Source: Phycisphaerales bacterium UBA7708
GTDB lineage: Bacteria > Planctomycetota > Phycisphaerae > Sedimentisphaerales > Anaerohalosphaeraceae
Assembly (NCBI GenBank): GCA_002482415.1
Contig: DLFY01000262.1
Span: 17,524-30,265, forward strand
Length of the DNA: 12,742 nt
Direction: 5' to 3'
Shown here: one piece after another, positions 1-5,521 of the stretch
Position numbering within the stretch: position 1 is the stretch's first letter
Layout: every line of letters starts with the position of its first letter
Notes under the pieces: model-generated
The model's input: the letters and a program-made list of their open reading frames with translations, nothing else
Databases searched by the model: none
Told to the model about the DNA's origin: nothing
Program-made: the position numbers and the translations under genes

Positions 1-1211
1 GCAGTAAAAATCAGCAGATTGAGGTGGTCTGTGATCCGCGGAAACCGCTGGTGGCCCTGGCGTTCAAGGTGGTCAGCGACAAACACGGCGACTTGTACTT
101 TTTGCGGATTTATCAGGGGACTTTATCCAAGGGCGTTCGGGTATATAATCCCAACCGCAAAACAAAAGAGAACGTCACCCGCCTGTTCCACATGCACGCT
201 TCCGACAGACTGCTGATCGACAGTGCCGGGGCAGGGGATATTGTTGCAGCCCTGGGTTTGAAAGATACCCTGACCGGCGATACCCTGTGCGACAGCAAAG
301 AAGATATCATGCTGGAGACGATTACATTCCCCGAGACGGTTATCAGCATGTCGATTGAACCGGTATCGGCCGCCGAACGGAACAAACTGGGCGAGGCTTT
401 GACTACGCTTCGCAAGGAAGACCCCACGTTTAAATGTAAATATGATACGGAAACCGGGCAGACGATCATCAGCGGTATGGGTGAATTGCATTTAGAGATT
501 CTCCAGAATAAGCTGATTCGAGACCTGGGTGTCAAAGTCCGGGTTGGCAAACCCCGTGTTGCGTATAAAGAAGCCATTGTGAATGCGGCAGAGGGCGAAG
601 GCAAGTTTATCCGTCAAACCGGTGGACGGGGGCAATACGGACATGTGGTTATCCGGATTGAACCCCTGTTTGCAGAGGATGGCCATTACGCCAAAGAAAA
701 TGAATTTGAAAATGCCATTATTGGCGGTACTGTTCCCAAGGAATATATTCCGGCCATTGAAAATGGTGTTATGGAAGGTCTCAGCTCAGGAAGCCTCGCG
801 GGTTATCCTGTTGTAGGTGTTAAGGTTACGTTGCTGGATGGTTCATTCCATACGGTGGATTCCTCGGAACTTGCCTTTGAACAAGCGGCTATCATTGCAT
901 TGCGGGATTTACTGCCGAAGGCAAAACCGGTATTACTGGAGCCTGTAATGCGTGTTCAGGTAATTGTTCCAGAGCAGCATTTTGGAGCGGTGCAGGGCAA
1001 TCTGGTCTCCAAGCGGGGCGAAATCACCAATTCCCACGTGCATGGCGGTGTACGGGTGATTGATGCCAAGGTTCCCCTGGGTGAAATGTTTGGATATTCC
1101 AGCCAGATTCGCAGCGCCACGGCAGGGCGCGGGACCTTTACGATGGAGCCTTTGAATTATGAACGCGTCCCGGAGCAAGTTTCTGAAAAAATTCTTATGG
1201 GAAGCTATTGA
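1..1211 (+). CDS. fusA: Elongation factor G, C-terminal part (5' end outside window)
   Basis: EF-G is the GTPase that drives tRNA-mRNA translocation on the ribosome. The frame is open from base 3, and the G domain lies upstream of the window. The visible part starts just before domain II (PLVALAFKVVSD, then RAGDI-like AGAGDIVAALGLKDTLTGDTL). It continues through domain III (FPETVISMSIEP and GMGELHLEI), domain IV (VAYKEAI, RQTGGRGQYGHV and the tip segment VDSSELAFEQAA) and domain V (EPVMRVQV, GEMFGYSSQIRS, GRGTFTMEP). No frameshift is seen. The domain III wording (FPETVISMSIEPVSAAERNKL) resembles the spirochaete/planctomycete-type EF-G more than the E. coli type, but this is from memory. The stop codon overlaps the -35 box of a strong promoter candidate. 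The next gene is rpsJ, not tuf. Confidence 0.97.
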   Translation, partial: SKNQQIEVVCDPRKPLVALAFKVVSDKHGDLYFLRIYQGTLSKGVRVYNPNRKTKENVTRLFHMHASDRLLIDSAGAGDIVAALGLKDTLTGDTLCDSKEDIMLETITFPETVISMSIEPVSAAERNKLGEALTTLRKEDPTFKCKYDTETGQTIISGMGELHLEILQNKLIRDLGVKVRVGKPRVAYKEAIVNAAEGEGKFIRQTGGRGQYGHVVIRIEPLFAEDGHYAKENEFENAIIGGTVPKEYIPAIENGVMEGLSSGSLAGYPVVGVKVTLLDGSFHTVDSSELAFEQAAIIALRDLLPKAKPVLLEPVMRVQVIVPEQHFGAVQGNLVSKRGEITNSHVHGGVRVIDAKVPLGEMFGYSSQIRSATAGRGTFTMEPLNYERVPEQVSEKILMGSY

Positions 1212-1236
1212 CAAAGCATTTGGACTATAGTATAGT
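1208..1236 (+). promoter_or_regulatory. Sigma70-type promoter overlapping the fusA stop codon
   Basis: A perfect -35 box TTGACA (1208-1213) is followed by exactly 17 bp and then TATAGT (1231-1236), which matches five of six positions of the -10 consensus. Transcription would start near 1243. The -35 box covers the fusA stop codon, so the promoter begins as soon as fusA ends. It would drive the structured RNA region and possibly the whole S10 operon. The -10 box sits inside a perfect dyad, described separately. Confidence 0.65.
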
Positions 1237-1238
1237 CC
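1222..1238. promoter_or_regulatory. Perfect 17-bp dyad over the -10 box (operator candidate)
   Basis: GGACTATAGTATAGTCC is two 8-bp arms around one central base, with no mismatch. It spans the -10 element of the promoter at 1208-1236. The position is that of a classical repressor operator. It could also be a chance result of the TATAGT sequence pairing with its own complement. It ends before the predicted transcription start, so it is not expected to act as an RNA hairpin from this promoter, although it could form one in read-through fusA mRNA. Confidence 0.35.
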
Positions 1239-1242
1239 CCGT

Positions 1243-1447
1243 TTCCGGCCGAGCGAGCACGGCGAAATTGGATACCGTGCGATTCGAGTTGGGCTGTCAT
1301 CTCAGAGTGAGATTTCAAGGACGGCAGTGGATGCCCGAAAGGGCAAAAGCGCCAAAGTAGTCCTGTACAACGACTTACAACAAGTAGTGTGCAGAAATAA
1401 AAAAAGTACCACGGCGTATTTTGGCATTAAGGATGGTTTTATTTTTT
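1243..1447 (+). ncRNA. Candidate structured small RNA or S10-operon leader
   Basis: The segment begins at the start site predicted from the promoter at 1208-1236. Stems visible by eye are GCACGG/CCGTGC (1257-1262 with 1275-1280), GCTGTC/GACGGC (1293-1298 with 1320-1325) enclosing ATCTCA/TGAGAT (1299-1304 with 1308-1313), TGCCC/GGGCA closed by a GAAA tetraloop (1332-1345), and CTGTAC/GTGCAG (1363-1368 with 1389-1394) enclosing ACTT/AAGT. Purine-rich unpaired linkers such as AAAAGCGCCAAAG separate them. A weak A-tract/ACCA...TGGT/T-tract hairpin (1399-1447) could form the 3' end. It matches no riboswitch, tmRNA, 6S, SRP or RNase P signature that I know. It may be a free small RNA or the regulatory 5' leader of the ribosomal-protein operon. 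Confidence 0.4.
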
Positions 1448-1506
1448 AAACCTCCTGTAAACATGAAGGTCAGGCGAATCTGAAGCCTTTCCTGCCTTTA
1501 AAAAAG

Positions 1507-1574
1507 AAAAAAAGGAAGTTATCCGGAAACTAAATGCTGTCTGTTTGTATCTGGATGAAAAATTCCGTTTTTTT
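1507..1574 (+). terminator. Intrinsic terminator or attenuator upstream of rpsJ
   Basis: A run of seven A (1507-1513) and GGAA (1514-1517) is followed by ATCCGG (1521-1526) pairing with CTGGAT (1551-1556, one G-T). An inner AAAC/GTTT stem lies at 1527-1530 and 1543-1546. TTCC (1563-1566) then pairs with the GGAA, and seven T follow (1568-1574). The stem followed by a T-tract is the usual intrinsic-terminator form, and the matching A-tract would make it work on both strands. It could end fusA or small-RNA transcription before an S10 promoter, or act as an attenuator within an S10 leader. The stem has several interruptions, so confidence is moderate. Confidence 0.5.
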
Positions 1575-1595
1575 CCTTGTATTTTCTATGTGAAA

Positions 1596-1622
1596 TTGTT
1601 ATTTTTCTAAACTTTCTATATT
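1596..1622 (+). promoter_or_regulatory. Weak promoter candidate for the S10 operon
   Basis: TTGTTA (1596-1601) and TATATT (1617-1622) match the -35 and -10 consensus at four and five positions, with a short 15-bp spacer. They lie in the very AT-rich block 1558-1625, just after the terminator-like hairpin and about 40 bp before rpsJ. The location is sensible for an S10 promoter, but AT-rich DNA gives such matches easily. Confidence 0.3.
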
Positions 1623-1661
1623 TTGGTAGTAGATACTGTAAGTACAGATTAAGGGTTAACC

Positions 1662-1973
1662 ATGACGGAAACCGAACGCATCAGAATAAGAATGGAAGCC
1701 TATGATCACAGGGCTTTGGACAGCTCGGCCAAAGAAATCGTCGAGCAGGCCCGTCGTACCAACGCACGGGTGAGTGGTCCAGTTCCGCTGCCGACACGTA
1801 TTGAGCGTTACACGGTATTGCGGAGTCCTCATATCGACAAAAAGTCACGTGAACAGTTCGAAATGAGAACGCACAAGCGTTTGATTGATATCTATGATGC
1901 GAATGCCCGCACGGTAGAAGCCCTCAACAGGCTGGTTGTACCTGCGGGTGTTTTTGTTAAGATTAAGGCTTAG
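1662..1973 (+). CDS. rpsJ: 30S ribosomal protein S10
   Basis: S10 is a 30S head protein that also serves as NusE in transcription antitermination complexes. The 103-residue product has the normal family length. Recognisable blocks are [21 protein letters not shown] near the N-terminus, [29 protein letters not shown] in the middle, and THKRLIDI before the C-terminal [12 protein letters not shown]. The ATG is preceded by AAGGG (1651-1655) at a 6-base spacing. It is the first gene of the S10 operon, separated from fusA by 450 bp, with rplC 78 bp downstream. No anomalies are seen. Confidence 0.98.
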   Translation: MTETERIRIRMEAYDHRALDSSAKEIVEQARRTNARVSGPVPLPTRIERYTVLRSPHIDKKSREQFEMRTHKRLIDIYDANARTVEALNRLVVPAGVFVKIKA

Positions 1974-2051
1974 TCCGATAATCAAACGCACGCTGGTAGT
2001 GATTGGGAAAGAATCGGGAACAGTAAGAGTAGGACTCGAAGGAAATAAACA

Positions 2052-2699
2052 ATGGTAATGTTGCTGGGAAAAAAGATCGGCATGACACAGGTGTATGATG
2101 ACGCCGGTCGTATGACAGCGGTGACGGTGATTCAGGCCGGCCCCTGCACTGTGATGCAGGTGAAGAAGCCGGAGACCGATGGATACACCGCAATACAGCT
2201 TGGATTTGATGATAAGAAGCCTTGCCGTGTACGCAAGCCCGAAGAAGGTCATGCCAAGAAAGCCAATACCGTGACCAAACGGTTTGTGCGGGAATGGCGG
2301 ATAGACGGCGAGGAACCGAAATTCAATGCCGGCGACCAGGTGGATGTCAACCTGTTTGAAGGCGTCACCTACGTGGATGTGATCGGCACAAGCAAGGGTA
2401 AAGGCTACCAGGGTGTGATGAAACGTCACAACTTCGGCGGTTTTCCGGCTTCGCACGGTACCGAACGCAAGCATCGTGCCGGCGGATCCATCGCCAGCCA
2501 TGCAACCAACCGTGGTAACAGCGGTAAGCCCAAACGCGGCAAACGCATGAGCGGACGGATGGGCAATGAACGCGTTACGGTGAAAAATCATAAACTGATT
2601 TCTATCGATCCGGAAAATCATCTGCTGGTGGTCAAGGGGAATATCCCCGGCGCCAATGGCAGCTATGTGGAAGTCCGGACGGCTAAAACGAAAAAGTAA
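2052..2699 (+). CDS. rplC: 50S ribosomal protein L3
   Basis: L3 is an early-assembly 50S protein whose long loop reaches toward the peptidyl transferase centre. The product has 215 residues, slightly longer than the usual ~209. It opens with LLGKKIGMTQVYDDAG and carries TSKGKGYQGVMKRHNF (113-128) and MGNERVTV (170-177). The central loop between GGSI (144-147) and KRMSG (164-168) reads ASHATNRGNSGKPKRG. It is four residues longer than in E. coli and lacks the glutamine that PrmB methylates there (Gln150). The ATG at 2052 is chosen over the ATG at 2058 because AAGGAA (2039-2044) is better spaced from it. Confidence 0.98.
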   Translation: MVMLLGKKIGMTQVYDDAGRMTAVTVIQAGPCTVMQVKKPETDGYTAIQLGFDDKKPCRVRKPEEGHAKKANTVTKRFVREWRIDGEEPKFNAGDQVDVNLFEGVTYVDVIGTSKGKGYQGVMKRHNFGGFPASHGTERKHRAGGSIASHATNRGNSGKPKRGKRMSGRMGNERVTVKNHKLISIDPENHLLVVKGNIPGANGSYVEVRTAKTKK

Positions 2700-2729
2700 G
2701 ATTGCAGCAGATTCCGACTGGAACAAAAT

Positions 2730-3359
2730 ATGATTGACATTGCAGTATATAATAAAGATGGTAAGGAAGTCGAAAGCCTCAAGGTGGACGAAAGCGTGTT
2801 TGGCGGCGTGGTTCGTCACGCCCTGATCAAGCAGGCGGTGGTGATGTACCAGGCCAACAAGCGGATTGGTACGGCCGCAACCAAGCAGAAAAGTCTGGTC
2901 GAAGGGTCGACTCGCAAGCTGTACAAACAGAAGGGGACCGGTAATGCCCGTATGGGTCAGGTTCGTACTCCTTCCCGCGTCGGCGGCGGTGTCGCGTTCG
3001 GCAAGAAAGTGCGCGACTTCGGCAAAGACATGCCCAAAAAGCAGCGTCGGCTGGCCTGTGATTCGGCGATTCTGGCCAAGCTGCAGAGCGGTCATGTGGT
3101 TGTGGTCGATGAACTGAATTTCAATGCACCCAAAACCAAGGAATTTGCCCGGGTGCTGGGGAATTTGAAGATTGATCGCAGCTGCCTGGTCGCCGTCAAG
3201 GACCGCAATGACAATCTGATCAAGTCGGTTCGGAACGTGCCCAAAGTGGAACTGATGCAGGTTGCGGACTTGAATGCGGGAAGCATTTGCAACCGGGTCA
3301 AGATGCTGTTTACCAAAGATGCATTTTTGACGCTGTTGAACCGGGAACAAAATAATTAA
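2730..3359 (+). CDS. rplD: 50S ribosomal protein L4
   Basis: L4 binds 23S rRNA domain I and sends a loop into the peptide exit tunnel. In gammaproteobacteria it represses the S10 operon, but nothing here shows that this applies. The 209-residue protein has the tunnel-loop region YKQKGTGNARMGQVRTPSRVGGGVAFG. In this region the usual GTGRAR is GTGNAR, and the tryptophan common before the glycine run is absent. The C-terminal part carries VVVVDELNF and the closing strand/helix pattern of the family. A weak GGAA (2720-2723) precedes the ATG, 30 bp after rplC. Confidence 0.97.
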   Translation: MIDIAVYNKDGKEVESLKVDESVFGGVVRHALIKQAVVMYQANKRIGTAATKQKSLVEGSTRKLYKQKGTGNARMGQVRTPSRVGGGVAFGKKVRDFGKDMPKKQRRLACDSAILAKLQSGHVVVVDELNFNAPKTKEFARVLGNLKIDRSCLVAVKDRNDNLIKSVRNVPKVELMQVADLNAGSICNRVKMLFTKDAFLTLLNREQNN

Positions 3360-3383
3360 TTTCGTACGCAGGTGGTATCCAAG

Positions 3384-3662
3384 ATGAACGAATACAATGT
3401 AATAGTCAGGCCGATTGTGACCGAGCAGGGGATGCATTTTGCCAATACCAAAAATGCCTATTCCTTTGAAGTGCACAAGGATGCCAACAAGATTCAGATA
3501 CGGGATGCGGTTGAAAAGCTGTATAACGTCAAAGTACTGAATGTTCGCACGGCCAATGTAAAAGGCAAAGTTCGCCGCAGAGGTCGGTTCTTCGGGACGA
3601 CACGGAGCTGGAAAAAGGCCGTGGTGGTTCTGCATCAAGAAAACCGAATTGATTTGTTCTAA
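3384..3662 (+). CDS. rplW: 50S ribosomal protein L23
   Basis: L23 sits at the tunnel exit, where trigger factor and SRP dock. The 92-residue product begins MNEYNVIVRPIVTEQGM, a standard L23 opening, and contains FEVHKDANKIQIRDAVEKLYNVKVLNVRT and the basic stretch KGKVRRRGRFFG. The ATG at 3384 is chosen over an in-frame GTG at 3372 because the family starts near VIVRPIVTE and AGGTGG (3370-3375) gives an 8-base spacing. It lies 24 bp after rplD. Confidence 0.97.
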   Translation: MNEYNVIVRPIVTEQGMHFANTKNAYSFEVHKDANKIQIRDAVEKLYNVKVLNVRTANVKGKVRRRGRFFGTTRSWKKAVVVLHQENRIDLF

Positions 3663-3700
3663 GATAACGCGAATCCAAAGCAGGAATTTGAGAAGAGACT

Positions 3701-4555
3701 ATGGCAATTAAGATATATAAACCAACGAGCAACGGACGGCGAAACTCCTCCGTGATCGATTACAAGGCGGTCCTGACGAACACCGAGCCGGAGAAGAGCC
3801 TGTGCGTTCGTATTAAAAAGAGCGGCGGCCGGAATCATCACGGTGTCACTACGGTTCGGTTCCGCGGCGGCGGCTATCGCAAAATGTACCGTGTCATCGA
3901 CTTCCGTCGTGATAAGGACGGCGTGGCCGGTAAAGTCATGAGTATTGAATATGATCCCAACCGCAACTGCTTCATTTCGCTGATTCAGTACAGTGACGGG
4001 GAGAAGCGGTATATTCTGGCTCCTGAAGGACTCAAGCCGGGCATGACGATCGAAAGCGGCAACACTATCGAAGCCAAAGTCGGCAATTGTCTTCCGCTGT
4101 ATGCGATTCCGGTTGGTGTGGAAATTCACAACATTGAAATGAACGCCGGGCAGGGCGGCAAGCTGGTTCGCACCGCCGGCGGTGTGGCCCGCCTGATGGC
4201 CAAAGAAGGCGACTGGGCAACCATCATCCTTCCCAGTGGTGAAATGCGTGTCATCCGCAAGGAATGCCGTGCGACCATTGGTCAGTTGAGCAACTCGGAT
4301 TATCAGAATGTCAGCATCGGCAAGGCGGGACGTTCACGGCACATGGGTCTTCGTCCGCACGTTCGCGGCAAGGCTCAGAACCCTGTGGCGCATCCGATGG
4401 GCGGTGGTGAAGGCCGGTCCAACGGTGGTCGCCATCCGTGTTCGCCGACGGGTGTTCCGGCCAAGGGCGGCAAGACGCGTAATCCCAGAAAGGTTACGAA
4501 CAATCGCATTATTCGCCGTCGCAAGAACAATCGCGGTATTCAGCTTGTTCTTTAA
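3701..4555 (+). CDS. rplB: 50S ribosomal protein L2
   Basis: L2 is one of the most conserved 50S proteins, needed for subunit association and a fully active peptidyl transferase centre. The 284-residue protein has GGRNHHGVTTVRFRGGGYR (42-60), the central SH3-like body, and the C-terminal signature NPVAHPMGGGEGR (227-239), GGRHPCSPTG and a basic tail RRRKNNRG. The histidine matching E. coli His229 is kept (His231). The neighbouring aspartate of the usual VDHPHGGGEGR is alanine, and the second histidine is methionine. The Shine-Dalgarno is poor (GAGAAGAG, 3690-3697). Confidence 0.98.
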   Translation: MAIKIYKPTSNGRRNSSVIDYKAVLTNTEPEKSLCVRIKKSGGRNHHGVTTVRFRGGGYRKMYRVIDFRRDKDGVAGKVMSIEYDPNRNCFISLIQYSDGEKRYILAPEGLKPGMTIESGNTIEAKVGNCLPLYAIPVGVEIHNIEMNAGQGGKLVRTAGGVARLMAKEGDWATIILPSGEMRVIRKECRATIGQLSNSDYQNVSIGKAGRSRHMGLRPHVRGKAQNPVAHPMGGGEGRSNGGRHPCSPTGVPAKGGKTRNPRKVTNNRIIRRRKNNRGIQLVL

Positions 4556-4605
4556 CGTCAAATAGCAAGAGCAGAAATTCTTAGGAAATAGATAGAGGAA
4601 AGTCA

Positions 4606-4884
4606 ATGGGACGTTCTCAGAAAAAAGGGCCTTTTGTGAATGAAAAGCTGTATCTGAAAGTACAGAAGCAGATACAGACCGGCAAAAAAGAACCGATTAA
4701 GACATGGGCCCGCGCCTGTACGATTATCCCTGAGTTTGTGGGATACACCTTCATGGTTCACAACGGCAAGATGTTCCACAAGGTGTTTATCACGGAAGAC
4801 ATGGTAGGCCACAAGCTCGGTGAATTTTCGCTGACTCGTACCTTCCGCGGTCATTCAGGCAGCAAGGCGGAAGCCAAGGCGTAA
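4606..4884 (+). CDS. rpsS: 30S ribosomal protein S19
   Basis: S19 is a 30S head protein that contacts S13 and the A-site finger of the large subunit. The 92-residue product has the full family pattern: [15 protein letters not shown] at the start, then [25 protein letters not shown], then [18 protein letters not shown] good AGAGGAA (4594-4600) precedes the ATG. The gap before rplB is 50 bp with no evident structure. The 67-bp gap that follows holds an inverted repeat. Confidence 0.98.
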   Translation: MGRSQKKGPFVNEKLYLKVQKQIQTGKKEPIKTWARACTIIPEFVGYTFMVHNGKMFHKVFITEDMVGHKLGEFSLTRTFRGHSGSKAEAKA

Positions 4885-4913
4885 AGCGTCATCGATGGAG
4901 AAATCAAGACCAA

Positions 4914-4930
4914 TCAGCCATGCAGGCTGA
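4914..4930. promoter_or_regulatory. Inverted repeat just upstream of rplV (operator or RNA hairpin candidate)
   Basis: TCAGCCATGCAGGCTGA has 6-bp perfect arms (TCAGCC/GGCTGA) around a 5-base loop. It ends 21 bp before the rplV start and 6 bp before the AGAGG ribosome binding site (4937-4941). In RNA it would form a stable GC-rich hairpin beside the site of initiation, and in DNA it has the size and symmetry of an HTH-protein operator. It lies next to the gene for an L22 with an HTH-like domain, but binding by that protein is inference. Confidence 0.4.
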
Positions 4931-4951
4931 GCGTTCAGAGGTTAAATAACG

Positions 4952-5500
4952 ATGTTAAGTTCGAAGAAATTTACAAAACTGGCACAGCAACGAAGCGTAA
5001 GCGTACAAACACTGGCCGACCATCTTGCCCGCGGCGGGATGGATAAGGATACGGCGGTGGCGGCGGTGAAGAACTGGCAGAAGGGCCTGTTTACCCCGAA
5101 GCCCGGCAAGCAGGACGTCGAACGTCTGGCCGGTGCGCTGGGCGTCAATGTGAACGAGATTTCCGAATGGAAGTCTTCTTATAACTACGCCCCGATGTCG
5201 CCCCGCAAGGTTCGCCTGGTGACGTCCCTGATAAGCGGCCGTGATGTGCAGGATGCGATCGATATCCTGACATTCACCCGCAAACGGGCAGCCGAGGCGG
5301 TTCGCAAGACGCTCAAAGCGGCGATTGCCAATGCGGATGAAAACGAAGCGGATATGGACAACCTGGTGGTTTCAGAAATTCGGGTTGATGGGGCCGGCAG
5401 GCGAATCGGCACCAAGGGTTTCAGAGCCAAAGATCGCGGTCGGGCTCATGCGATTCGCAAAGAAGCCAGTCATATACATGTTACAGTCTCAGAATTTTAA
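4952..5500 (+). CDS. rplV: 50S ribosomal protein L22 with N-terminal XRE-like helix-turn-helix extension
   Basis: The L22 core spans about residues 74-182. It opens YNYAPMSPRKVRLVTSLISG, carries the NADEN loop region (127-131), and ends with the tunnel hairpin GAGRRIGTKGFRAKDRGRAHAI. L22 lines the peptide exit tunnel. Bacterial L22 is usually ~110 residues, but here about 72 extra residues precede it in frame. That segment reads like an XRE/Cro fold: LAQQRSVSVQTLADHLARGG (helices 1-2), DTAVAAVKNWQKGLFTPKPG (31-52, with the W-x-x-G-x-x-x-P turn) and DVERLAGALGVNVNEISEW (55-73). The ATG at 4952 has AGAGG (4937-4941). A later in-frame GTG at 5150 has no ribosome binding site and would leave a 265-bp gap after rpsS. 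The extension has no visible stop or frameshift, so it looks translated. Confidence 0.95.
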   Translation: MLSSKKFTKLAQQRSVSVQTLADHLARGGMDKDTAVAAVKNWQKGLFTPKPGKQDVERLAGALGVNVNEISEWKSSYNYAPMSPRKVRLVTSLISGRDVQDAIDILTFTRKRAAEAVRKTLKAAIANADENEADMDNLVVSEIRVDGAGRRIGTKGFRAKDRGRAHAIRKEASHIHVTVSEF

Positions 5501-5521
5501 TTCATGGATAACGGGTAATAT

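Larger units (their letters stand above)
1212..1661. other. 450-bp gene-free region between fusA and rpsJ
   Basis: No convincing protein gene is present on either strand. The region holds, in order, a strong promoter candidate, a series of hairpins over about 150 bases, two A-tract/T-tract hairpins that look like terminators, and an AT-rich block before rpsJ. It is by far the longest gap in the window, whereas all others are 78 bp or less. In many bacteria tuf lies between fusA and rpsJ. No remnant of tuf was recognised here. Confidence 0.8.

Noticed and set aside
1225..1243. Resemblance of TATAGTCC to the P7 segment of group I introns
   Set aside because: None of the other conserved group I elements is present, and the site is not inside a gene. 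It is better explained as the -10 dyad.
1302..1427. 41-residue minus-strand frame with a hydrophobic start, with AGGAGG (complement of 1451-1456) upstream
   Set aside because: The Shine-Dalgarno-like site is over 20 bases too far from the ATG, the frame overlaps the structured-RNA candidate, and nothing in the product is recognisable.
1451..1456. CCTCCT on the + strand, identical to the 16S anti-Shine-Dalgarno core
   Set aside because: The rpsJ site AAGGG is a poor partner and lies about 200 bases away. A six-base match is easily due to chance.
1845..3638. 597-codon open frame on the minus strand
   Set aside because: It lies antisense to the end of rpsJ and to rplC, rplD and rplW, all certain genes. 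Its translation is rich in His, Phe and Leu with no domain pattern, as expected from the complement of biased ribosomal-protein codons.
5504..5518. Four-codon frame ATG-GAT-AAC-GGG-TAA between rplV and rpsC
   Set aside because: It has no ribosome binding site of its own and is too short to judge. It probably reflects chance in the gap.
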